Shown here in pieces: positions 50,825 through 61,336 of a stretch of DNA of 64,000 nucleotides (its first letter is position 1; each line of letters opens with the position of its first letter). The position numbers and the translations under genes are program-made. The notes beneath the pieces are model-generated. The model did no database searches, had not been told where the DNA came from, and worked only from the letters and a program-made list of their open reading frames with translations. The stretch spans positions 1,302,001-1,366,000 of the forward strand of contig QPFY01000002.1 of NCBI GenBank assembly GCA_003665825.1. Reading direction: 5' to 3'. The DNA comes from Microbotryum silenes-acaulis (lineage: Eukaryota > Basidiomycota > Microbotryomycetes > Microbotryales > Microbotryaceae).

Positions 50825-51239
50825 GCTGTGCGATGTTGCGGACAGGCGCGGCGGAGGCAGACTGGGTGGGGGAGAGAGGGAGAGGAGGGTGGAGCCCAGT
50901 CGTGAAAGGAGCCGCGAACCGATTGAAGCAATTGCACCCCTTTCCGTTAGGCCTCTCCTGTTGCTCTGACCCCCTCCTTCCGCTCCGGGAGCGAAGTACG
51001 CTCTCTGCCGCCATCATGTGGTCACCCCACCAGAAGACATACTGCTAGGATATCGCTCGCATTGCTTTCGGCACAGCCCTCGATAAGGGCCAAGCCACCC
51101 CATTTCGGCTCGCAGGTTCAGCGCGGTCACGTCCACACGTTCTGGGACCGACACCAGCGACTCGGATCATCACTTCTTGACCGACTAGGTCCATCAGAGG
51201 GAGATAGAGACGGCATCAAGGCTCCCCTGTTCCAGCAGA
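50825..51239. other. Divergent promoter region, oxygenase and methyltransferase
   Basis: Both neighbours start outward from this 415-bp stretch. No motif was firmly identified. Confidence 0.4.
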
Positions 51240-52477
51240 ATGTCGTCGTCGTCACTTCCGCCCTCCATCCTCAACGTCCCGACCTTGGCCATCCCAGTTG
51301 ATGACGTCGACGAAGAAGTGAGTGCGGCAGTCCTCTGCGTTTACCATGACTCAAAGTACTGAGCTTGCTTACTACCCCAGATTTTCTTGTTATACACCCG
51401 AAAACTGGGCCTCGCCGAAACCGACTCAATAACGTCAAGCTCCGAACGAGCTGCGAAGACCTTTCCCCCCGGGCTGGGATTCTTGGACATGACCAAGGAA
51501 GTCATTGTTGTACCGCTGCTCATTGAGCCATCGGAACTTACTTCAGCATCAACCAAGTCGAATAATGGGAGGATGTCAAAGAAGAAGACTGGGCCGGGTG
51601 GTGGCCCGCTGCTGCCGAAGGAGTTGGAGGTCATGGTTTGCCAGGATTTGCAGGCGTTGAGACATCGAAAAGGGGATACAGGCGAGTCAAGGATGTGGTC
51701 AATTTTACGGGCCATAACGACGATGGTCGCGTTACTCATCATCACTTCCATTCATCTCTGTGTAGGATCGGTCCTTTGGCGCATCTCGTCAGTCCCCAAT
51801 CCACTCAGACTCGTTCGATGCTGAAGAATCCCACTCATCCGCCTACCTACCCTCCACACAGTATCCACCTAGCCCATTACATTCTCAAAGACCACTACTT
51901 TCCCTCCCCCCTCCATCCACCTCTATTCCCCAGCCTCTCCCACCTCCGAGTTCTCGAGCTCGGCTCCGGAACAGGCTTCCTCGGCTGTGCCTTGGCCCCT
52001 TTCTTCGGACACTGGACCTTTACGGACCAATATGAAGGTCTGGCGTTGATTCAACGGACTTTAAGTAAGAATCATGGGGAAAATATGGCGTTGATCGATC
52101 CGAGGAGGGTGGAGGTGCTGGAATTGGATTGGGTGGAGGACGCGAAACATTCGTCTTCGAACTCGAACTTGACGAATTCTCCGAACGAATCGCAAAGTCG
52201 AGAGGATCTAGAACCGCATCTCATTATCGCAAGCGATTGTATATACAACCCCTCGCTGGCCAAACCATTGGCAAGGACGATCGCGAAACGGGCGATCAAG
52301 GGCAAGACCGTCGTACTGGTCGCGAGCGAACTGAGGGACCAAGATGCGCTCGAGATCTTTCTTGCCGAATGGATAGAGCTGGGTTTCGAGGTCAGGAGGT
52401 TGGTTTTTGATCAGAATTCGAAGAGGCGTGGTCTGGGGGACAACGAGTTTGTGGTTTGGGTAGGTTGGAAGGTGTAA
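51240..52477 (+). CDS. Class I protein-lysine methyltransferase, RKM5/METTL21-type
   Basis: A seven-beta-strand S-adenosylmethionine-dependent methyltransferase of the group that modifies lysines on ribosomal or other proteins. Exons 51240..51317, 51381..51681, 51766..51787 and 51862..52477 give 338 aa. An N-terminal region (IFLLYTRKLGLAE) precedes the family motif spread over three exons: LRHRKGDTGSVLWRISIHLAHYI. Then come motif I LELGSGTGFLG, the acidic post-I strand WTFTDQYEG and the motif IASDCIYNPSLAKPL. The third exon is only 22 nt, and the intron before it (51682..51765) starts with GCGAGT. Both are needed to keep GDTGSVLWRI intact. RKM5 is the closest yeast counterpart by motif layout; other METTL21-like enzymes are possible. 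Confidence 0.82.
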
Positions 52478-52799
52478 TCGTTGTCGCTGTTGCGACCCTC
52501 TCATCAGCATGTAGAGCAGCGAGAACACGTGAATGAATGGCAAAGCTCAAAACCAAAGCGCGTGCTAGAGAGCAAAATGATACGATCGAAAGATGATGTG
52601 GGGCAAGGGGGCTAGTGTACAAGATGGAGAACAAGCAGGGAACGACTGGAGCGGCGAAACGGCGTGAGAACCTTGGCGACCTTTGGTGCGCTTGCTATGA
52701 TGGCGATCGGTAGATGCGGCGTGCGAACAGATGAGGTACAGATCAAATACAGGTGGGGACATAATCAAAGATGAAGACGCGATGACGTGTTAGACTTGA
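52478..52799. other. Convergent 3' region
   Basis: This 322-bp stretch holds the 3' UTRs of the methyltransferase gene and the FHA gene, which converge. Nothing else is seen. Confidence 0.4.
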
Positions 52800-55756
52800 T
52801 CACTCGACAATTGACTGCATAAAGCTTTCGCTCAGGGCGGTGAGACCCCAAAGTGTGGCGACGACACCAACGCCAAAACCCACGGAGACATCGCGGAAGC
52901 TGACACGACGTCGTTTCGGTGCCGGTGTGGAATCGTTTGAGGTGGGCGTGGAAGGCTGTAGAGGGGCTTGCTCCAGGTTGTTGATGGCGTCGCATTTGTT
53001 GTCGTCGGACAAGGTCGAAGGAGGAAGGTCTTGTCCTTCTTCATCGCGTAGGACCGCCTCGTCGGAAGCCTCCATATCGGAGAAGGTTCGTTTCTTGCTC
53101 GGAGTCTGCTGAATGACTTCGATGTCCGTACTGCACTTCTTTGTGAACTTGAGACTTGCCGAGTGTGCTGAGGTCCCTGAATGTAATTCATGTCAGCGTT
53201 TGGAGTCATAGGTCTGCAAAAGACTGAGCGGCAGAGAACTCGCCTTCAAGCTCCTGAGCGTCACGCTCGTGGACTTTGAAAGGCTTGTGCGCAGCGGCCT
53301 TTTCGAGCGTTACAATGCCCTCAAAGAGCCTTGTAGGAGTGTCGGGATACTTCGGTCTTCCCATGCCGCAGGATTGCCCATCAATGTCGGAAGACGGGTC
53401 CGTGTCCTCTTTGACCGGGTCTGAATCCAAGTCTGACTCGTTCTCACCCTCAACAAAAAGATCGATCTCGTCCAAGTCCGGGTCGAAATCAACGTGGGAC
53501 TTGGATTTGGGAGAGAGGGCTGGTAGCGGGGCAGGGAGACCCAGACTCTCGCTTCTCGCACGCTTCGTTCCTTGCACATCCGTCGACGCAACACGCACAA
53601 TACGAGGTGCCTTGTAGGGTGCAACAACCTCAGGGGAAGGAGCCATGACGGTCGCCGTGTGCGTGCGCATCGGACTCATTTCCGCGAACTCATCCATCGC
53701 AAACTTGGTGTCGCCCTCCGCAGTCGTGGGCTCGAGGGAGGGGTTGGCGTGCTCTGAACCACCGATGCCGGCGCTACTCGTGCTCGGGTCAGAGAGCTCT
53801 TCGATCCCGGGTTGAGCGAGCTTTTCCTGGGTCTCGGCCTCCAAAAGACAGTCAAGGGCTCTCAGGGAGGCCCTGAGAGTCTTGGTGTGGGGAATGCCGG
53901 AGGACAGCGCGTAGCCGTCTTCGCCCTCCTCTTCATGTTGGCTTGCGAGATCACTCTCGTGATCGGAAGAGGACATAGAAGCGAATGATGAGATGGAAGA
54001 TTGTCGGTCTGCTTGATCAACCGATTCCTCCTTCTCAGCGTCGTCCGCAGCACTTGAGCCAGGCTGGGTGTGGATCTTGGGTGGGCTCGAGGGCTTGAGT
54101 ACCGACGAGGACGGTGGCGTAGTAGCGCCGCGACTCGAGTATGAGAAAGGGGAACCTTTGACCTCTTCATCTTCGTCTTTGCCTACTTCGTCTCCTTCTA
54201 CGTCGCTACTGAAAATAATACGTCTGCGCTCATGAGTACGGTTTGAGGCAGACTTGCTCCTCTGAATGGGCCTGGGAACCTGATGACTCGAAATCTCTTC
54301 GCAATCCGAGTTGTACACGCTCGAGCCATCGGACGCCCATGAAACGTGTGAATCGTCATTTGAAGAGTACCCATCGGATCCCGAGTTCGAAGCATCCTCA
54401 TCCGATTCTTCTTCGTCGCTATGGCTCTCACACATACTGGCGTCCTCGTTGGAGTCGTAAAGGTGCGAGAGATTGTTTTCATCGCTCTCCTCGTTGTACG
54501 AATCACAGTGCTCGATGACGTAGACAAGACTGTGCTTGGGGCGATCGTCCGCTCGCTCGTTCGTGGTTTGATCAAGGGACATGACTATGTCAAGCTTTTG
54601 CTTGGCCGCCTCGGCGCGATCAGATCCATTGCTCTGCTGCAGGCCAGACGCCTGAGAGCCCCTGTCGGCGATGTCCGATCGCGGAACATCCGACGTCGCG
54701 GACTCTCGATCGGATACACTTTTCTCCTCGGTAAGGTCGATCGCGTCGGAGGACACCCCGAGCTTGGAGTCGATCGCAGGGTCGGAAAAAGATGCCTTGT
54801 CGTCTACAGTGGCGTTCTCCTCATCGTGCAAAACGAGTTGTTCCTCCGTGAGGCCATAGCCCTTGCTGGGCGGCTGTCGACTCGACTCGTTCGGGGTCTT
54901 CGGGGTGATCACCATGGTGTTATCATCTTCTCCGACCTCGGACCCATGTCGGTCGGACTCAGTGTCGCTGTCTTCCTGGGCAGAATGCTTCTTCTGACTA
55001 GGCTCGAGCTTAGCTTGAGTGGGTGACGGGGAGTGAGCGGTGTTGCTGCGCCCATCGGAAACCGAGGCTGCTGCACAGTCGCCTGCACCGATCTCTGACT
55101 CGATGATCTTGACTCTGAGGGTGAGGGGACGGTGAACCTCTACACAAAGATGATGTTTCGATTTGAGAAGAATGCCAGAATCAGCTTCCAATCAGAGAAT
55201 TGTAGCTTCAAGCTAACGAGGGGTGGATACACGAAAAGACAGTTAAAGCTCACTCTTGTCACGATCGCCTACGAGGTGCTTGCCAAACGTCAACACGTCA
55301 CCATCTTGCATCTGGCGTTTTAGACACCCGTACGGAATTGATATAAGTAATCATCGCCCCCAACATCCCTTAGGATCGGCTGCTGCTCACTCTGTAGAGA
55401 CTCTGAGGCACGAGTTTGGTGATCGCCGACTGTCCGCGCCTTCGAAGATCCGTGCCATTCGTGGATCCGAGGTCCATGATCTCGACCACAGGACTGTAGA
55501 GTTCATCTCCAGGATTATCATCTCTGACCCTTTGCACCGTATCCCATTTGATCCTGGCATGTTTCGCACTCATGACCTGCGTGCCTTCGCAGCGGAGCAA
55601 GCCCGTGGAGAGGCCGAGCTCGCTGGCGTCGGCGCGATGACCTCCTCGACCAAGGTCGCGCCAGCCCCGCACGCCTGAGAAGCGCTTGATCAGCTGATCC
55701 GATTCGGCGTCCCTCAGCTCGACCGTGATCATGAAGCGCTTGGGCGCGTTCTGCAT
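52800..55756 (-). CDS. FHA-domain protein with C-terminal membrane anchor
   Basis: Exons 55756..55391, 55311..55254, 55139..53244 and 53176..52800 give 898 aa. The FHA domain (about 1-150) binds phosphothreonine peptides: MSAKHARIKWD holds the conserved S-x-x-H, IMDLGSTNGT is the turn motif, and DGDVLTFGKH closes it. About 600 residues of Ser/Asp/Glu-rich disordered sequence follow, then basic KRRRVSF and a single hydrophobic stretch (VSVGFGVGVVATLWGLTAL, about 870-890) eight residues from the end, so the protein is probably tail-anchored to an internal membrane. FHA plus tail anchor is the layout of the STRIPAK/FAR proteins Far9/Far10 and SLMAP; those also have coiled coils, which I do not see clearly here. 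The intron 53243..53177 starts with GCGAGT. Confidence 0.8.
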
Positions 55757-56815
55757 GGTGACTGTTGAGAGAAGAGGTAGATGAACGCAGTCAGTGATCT
55801 AAGACATGCCACTGGAGGATCACCACAGCAGTGGCACGCTGGAAGCAAGGCTCTCAGAAGAAGTGGATTCGGGATCGTTGGAAGCTGCCACTGGGCTTTC
55901 GGTGGCGCGCTCGAAGCGCCTGTCGAAATGTGGGGGTGAGACGCGGCGGCTCCGAACGACTCGACGCACGGGCAGCACACACACATGCCATGACTCGGAA
56001 GAGAAGGAGAAAGGTCCCTGAGCAAATAGTTTCACATTGAACTTACCGATCTAAGCGTGACTTGAAAGTGGATTGAGGCTGTAGTGGTCGTAGCGAGGCA
56101 GAGACTCCCGAGTCCAATCGCTTGCGACGACGACTGGGGCGCAAGGTTCCACAACGAACGGCGCCGACCGGTCGAGACTCGAGGAATATCAACCGCGTTC
56201 GACTAGTTTTGACGAGGCACGTGGAAGAAGTGGATCAAGATTGAGGTGATAGACTTGAAACTGACCCCGAATTGGGGTTGAGTGGAGTATGAGAGGGAGG
56301 GGACAGGTAGAGAAGCCAGCGGCGCACGATCAAGTCACGATAACCTCCCGGAGGCTTGTGCCAGCTCGGCACCGCCGACAGTCGGGGGCCGGTGGGTGTA
56401 ACTCGCTCTGTAGCGCGATGTAGACTTTACAATAGCGTGAGACCCGCTTCGTACCTTCATTGGGTACTTTTAAATGGTTCAGTTAACCTCGATAAGCGTT
56501 CATGATCCCACCGGCGGGCGATCCCGTCTCAGCTTCAGCCTGCCATCAGGCCTTCCCTCGAATCGGAGCTTTGAGCTTGGGGCTACTGCGATCACCTGAC
56601 TGAGCACCACCGAGCTGGGCATGAAAATTTCCTCAGCCGACACGATACCAATGCCATCGCCTCAATCTTTGATTTCCAAGCACGTTGCAATATGCCCTTT
56701 GATCACTTTCAGTCACAGAATCCAATTCTAGCACCATTCGATCGGGTCGGCAGTAAAGCGCGAAACCCTTCGGAGTTCCTATCAACTCAACTTCATCCAG
56801 CCCTCAATACCCCAA
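55757..56815. other. Intergenic, FHA gene promoter and AKR 3' side
   Basis: Both neighbours run leftwards. No gene or clear motif is seen; ORFs around 55806-56040 overlap on both strands without domains. Confidence 0.4.
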
Positions 56816-58446
56816 TCAACCATCCAAAGTACCCATGGCAGATTCCTGGTACCTCGTACCAACCGGCTCATGCTTCTCCGCAATCGTCCTCAATTCCTTG
56901 ACTTCTTCATCCGTGAGCTCGATCTTGCGCGAGGCAAAGTTCTCGAGCAAGTACTTCTCGCTCTTGGTCTGTGGATGGGACGAATCATGATTGGCTCAAT
57001 TAGCTGAATAGCGCAGAATTCGCGAGGACTACTAGCTCCACAAGACTCACTCCAGGAATAGGGATGATGTTGTCCCCTTGAGCGAGCAACCATGCGAGCG
57101 CGAGCTGACCCTTGGTGCAGCCCTTGCGCTGAGCGATCTTTTCGATTTCCTCGACGATTTTGTAGTTCTGCTCAAAGACTTCCTCTTGCAGGCGGGGCAA
57201 ACTAGCACGCCAGTCCTCGTCGTTCTTGAAATCCGCGGCGGTCTTGTAACGACCGGTCAAGAAGCCTGTAGGCAAGGGGTCGGCATCGTTAGGACCTCCG
57301 AGTCGCCCGTCGAGGGGCTTTCAGATTCCACTGCTTACCTCGACCGAGGGGTGAGTAGGCGTTGACAAGAACACCAAGCTCTTTGCAAGCCTCCAGCACG
57401 CCGTTGCGCTCCATGTCGAGCGTCCAGAGCGAGTCTGCAAGATGGATGGCCAAATGAAGAATTTGATCAGCTCCACTCGCGAGAATAGGCCGGTCATCTG
57501 CGCTTGTCCTGCCAAACTCACATTCCACCTCGATGAAGTCAATCTTGGTGATCTTACTGATCTTGCGGAGCGTGGCCGCCGAGCATTCGGATACGCCGAG
57601 GTACTTGAACTTGCCGGCTTTGCGGGCCTTGTCCATCGCTCGGATCGACTCTTCAATGTTGCTATTCCGTTTCATTGTGTATGAGGGGCAAATAAGTACA
57701 TCTCGGAGAACGCAGTCTTGATAGGGGAGCACAGGGTTGCACTCACGTCTGGGGATCCACTCGGTGCAGAAGGTACGCATCGGGGGTGAAGCCGAGCCTC
57801 TTGATGCTCGCTTCGATCGCTTGTTCAAAGTACTCTGGGCTACCATCGACCTTGAATCCACCCGGGATGTTGCTCCCCCACCTCAAACCCCACTTGCTGA
57901 CGAGGAAGACCTTTTTGCGCAACTCGGGGTCCGAGGCAAGGATGGACGAGATCAATTCTTCATTCTTGCCGAAGCCGTAGCTGAAGTGGGGGATCGACCA
58001 AAGGTCAGTGCCAGCTTCGAGAAGGTGACGATGACAGACATAATCCATGAATGCTTACACATCGGCGGTGTTCCACACCGTGCAGCCCTGTGAGAGATGG
58101 TCAATCGGATCAGCGCTGTGCATTCCGGCCACCCTCGAGCCCGGAGCCCGATCTCGAGAGTGAGGGGCAGGACATGTTGGGCCAAGGTCGACGGCGTGGG
58201 GACCTTACCGACTCGATGGCGGCACGGAGGGTGTGCTGAGCCTCCTCAAAGTTGGTCTTGCCGTAAAAAGCCGAGAGACCTGGTGTTGAAGGAAAGAGAA
58301 CAAGTGGTGTTGGCGGGCATGTGAGCGTGGCTCAACGTCATAATTTCGTGGTTGCTGTCCCCACTTTAGAAACCTGACTAACCCATAGCTCCAAAGCCGG
58401 GACGAGGCCAGGTCTGGCCATCAATGGTGAAAGTATCGTTAGGCAT
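56816..58446 (-). CDS. Aldo-keto reductase
   Basis: An NADP(H)-dependent oxidoreductase with a TIM-barrel fold that reduces aldehydes or ketones. Eight exons (58446..58383, 58279..58209, 58087..58059, 57980..57747, 57661..57522, 57434..57339, 57265..57051, 56968..56816) give 333 aa. The catalytic tetrad is visible: Asp and Tyr in NTADVYGFGKNEEL, Lys in FLVSKWG and His in YLLHRVD. Other family marks are GFGAMGLSAFYG at the N-terminus, KYLGVSECSAATL, NAYSPLGRGFLTGRY and IIPIPGTKSEKYLLEN. This spacing fits the pyridoxal reductase / YakC-like branch of AKR8/AKR13 proteins. Exon 3 is only 29 nt. There is no targeting signal, so it is probably cytosolic. The substrate cannot be inferred. Confidence 0.93.
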
Positions 58447-59534
58447 TCTAGGAGATGGAAGGTTCGTGAGGTTGCTTCTGAATGTGGTGTTGGTGAAAGT
58501 AAGAGAGAGAGAGTGTGTGAAGTAAAAGCGCGCGCGGGTGGGGTTCGCCGTCACAAGTGGAGGCTAGTAGAGGAGAGTGGAGGCCATTGGAGGCCTACCA
58601 GCCTTTATATAAGAAGATTACCAATTTAGATTTAAAGGGGGGGAGAGCCTGTAAGTGGAGGCCTCAATTTGGCTGGCGGGGGGGGCATCCCCGTAGTTTG
58701 GGGGACCTTTACGTTATGTGGCGCCCACTTATTGCGTCACCTAGGATCGCATACCTACTTGCATACTCTCTTCCAAAGCTCGATCACGTGCTTTGCAACA
58801 CCTTGTCACACCGCGTGGCCGATCAGCTTTAGCCTTTACTACCCTCGTCGGCTGACGTCGACCCCGGCGATCGAGACGTCTTAACAGGTCCGAGCTCAAA
58901 CTGTGCTGCACGAGAGAGAGCATTTACATTTTAAGGAGAGGAATGTCCAAGCTAAAGTATGCGCTTGGTGGACCTGGAATTTGAGATTTCCGTGCGCTGC
59001 TCGAAATGTGACCCCTAATTCAGTCCGACCTCCCACTGGCTGATACCTACGTGACCAAAGTCGCTGGTGGAGTCAGCACTTATGGAAGCTGACACACAAA
59101 AAATGCAGTGACCTCACCCAAGTTGAAAAAGGTGCCGACTCTAGTGCATCAACTCTTTCGGTCGGTGCGTCCGTTAAGAGCGAGGACGGCCGGGGTCGGC
59201 AATTCTCAGATTAGGGATTACTAGGTTGGCCATATGCCGCGAGTTTACCAATCGCGGATTTGGATTCGGTCTCGGTGGTGCGACCGCCAACTTCTGAGGT
59301 TCTGGCTCGCTTTATTACTACCTCTCCCCTTCTGTGCCCGGAACAACTCGCTCACCTTCGTACTACAACTCGGATCGGCTGATCATATCCGCAGCCATAT
59401 CCGCAGCTGAGATATTCTCGACATTATACTTGACCACAGCTTAGGACCTTACCCCTGACCTCCGTTCTCGCCACCGACACTTTGACTGGACTCGACTCCC
59501 CAACCCACACCTCGACGCCCCACCACACCCAGCC
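58447..59534. other. Divergent promoter region, AKR and DRE2
   Basis: A GT/GA microsatellite lies just upstream of the AKR start (about 58500-58520). From 58555 to 58690 short GTGGAGGC units recur around a TTTATATAAGAAG stretch, possibly a repeat remnant. No gene is seen. Confidence 0.4.
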
Positions 59535-60872
59535 ATGGCACCCATCGGATTCGACATGTCGGATGACCTCGACGATTTGACCGGATCCAACCCCAGCACC
59601 AGCAACGGTGCCGCTGCTGCCTCGCCAGCGTCGATCCTGGTGCTTTCGTGCCAACAGGCCGCGAGCGACGGGTCTTACCAATCACTGGTGCAGTCGCTGA
59701 TTCGACTCGGCAAGGGCCCGGTCGAGATGCACATGTTTGACCGTATTGTCGAAGGAGGCGAGTCATCTGGATTGCACTGGTCTGGGAGCGGTTTGATCTT
59801 TGCCAACAGATGACTGTTGTCGATCTGGGGTGCTCCGTCGTCGTCGCGGCTCGGTCCGCTCGTGACTTCGCTGCTGCCGGCTGCCGGCCGGTTGGCGGGC
59901 GCGGGGCAACCAGATCAAATCAGATTGCGCACGATTGGCTTCGTCCCGGGCGCGCCTTCATCGCAGCATCCTCCTAAAGCAATATAGTGCTGACAAGTGC
60001 TCCTGGTTTCTTCCTATAGCCACAGTTCTCACACCAGCGCAATACCAACACATTTCGATCCTCCTCCCTTCGACGCTCATCACCCCTTCCCTACTAGGCT
60101 TGATCGAACCTTCGCTCGCACCGGGCGGAGTACTCCAGATCCATGGTCAGGAAGCCGCCTCGTCCGAATCGGTCGTCAACGATCTCAAGGCGGTGCCCGC
60201 TTTCGCTGGTAACGTCGCGACCGACCAAAAGGATCCGACCGTGCTGTTGTGCTCCAAGCCGATAGCCCCCTTGTCGGACCCCTCGACATCCACACCCGCC
60301 GCTAGTTCCTCCGATGCCCCCTCCTCCACCTCGGCACCTTCTTCGGTTGCTCTCCCCCTCCGATCTTCCCGAGCCGCCAAAGCCGCCAAAGCCTCCCTCT
60401 GGGCCTTCACATCCTCCAACGGAGCCGCGACACCGACCATTGACGAGTCCACCCTGTTGACCCCCGAGGACCTCGAACGCCCTTCTTTGGTCGAGCGCGA
60501 GGATTGCAACGTCAAGAAGACGCGCAAGGCATGCAAGAATTGTTCGTGCGGGTTGAGGGAATTGTTGTTGCAGGAGAAGGACGATTTGGGTGCGGCTGGC
60601 TTCGCGGAAGGGACGACGGGCGTGAATGGAGCTGATCCGGGGGTCGGAACTATGGGCGCGAATGTGACGAGCTCGTGTGGTAGTTGTTACCTCGGGGATG
60701 CGTTCCGATGCGCCAGCTGTCCCTATTTGGGTGAGTGGCTGTGCGCGGGGAATTGTCACGTACAGGATGATGTTGCTGATTGTCTTTCCGCCGCATTCTC
60801 ACAGGCATGCCCGCATTCGAGCCAGGACAAAAGGTCACGATCGGCGGTTATGATGACAAGCCCATCGCTTGA
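59535..60872 (+). CDS. DRE2: Cytosolic Fe-S cluster assembly factor Dre2 (anamorsin/CIAPIN1)
   Basis: Dre2 takes electrons from the diflavin reductase Tah18 and feeds cytosolic Fe-S cluster assembly. Exons 59535..59757, 60020..60730 and 60805..60872 give 333 aa. The N-terminal half resembles the methyltransferase-like domain (ASILVLSCQQAASDGSYQSL; PSLLGLIEPSLAPGGVLQIHG). A Ser/Pro/Ala linker follows. The cluster-binding C-terminus has a first Cys set in CNVKKTRKACKNCSCGLRE and a second set CGSCYLGDAFRCASCPYLG (C-x2-C-x7-C-x2-C), then GMPAFEPGQKV, all diagnostic. The first intron (59758..60019, 262 bp) begins with GCGAGT and ends CCTATAG; this is the only choice I found that keeps the frame into ATVLTPAQYQ. 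Confidence 0.92.
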
Positions 60873-61336
60873 TTACGTACCCCCTTGGCCCCAGTGATCG
60901 ATGCTGTACTGGCTTAATAACCTTCCGTGACCTGGTTGCAAGTTGTAGGAGTCTAGCCTTTGGCAACATTTCAATCCGTATACACATCAAACAAACTTGC
61001 TTGGGACCCGAAACAGAGTAAGGGCACAATGCGAAGGAACTGCGATTGCATACTTGTAACAGCGGGGCACAATTATACAGAAATGCGAAGAGGAAGAAGA
61101 AGAACAGAGACGAAATACTGCAATACTGAAGAAGGGAAGACGACACAAGAAGAAAAAGAGGCGAGGCGATTAAAGGACGAACACCCGAATACCCTTAGTG
61201 AAGAACCGCACGACGAGAGAAACAAAAGAGGCACCGATGTAGTGTGCGACGGGTGGTGAATGTGGGGACGACGCATACTGATGGATGGTGGAGTCGATAT
61301 GAATATGGGCGGGTCATTATCGTAGAAGGGGCACAC
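60873..61336. other. Convergent 3' region of DRE2 and the Rim15-like kinase gene
   Basis: The GA-rich stretch at 61085-61160 gives overlapping ORFs on both strands, but no gene is supported. Confidence 0.4.

Noticed and set aside
54421..55026. 201-codon plus-strand ORF with hydrophobic segments
   Set aside because: It is antisense to the acidic, Asp/Ser-rich part of the FHA gene, which gives Val/Leu-rich shadows.
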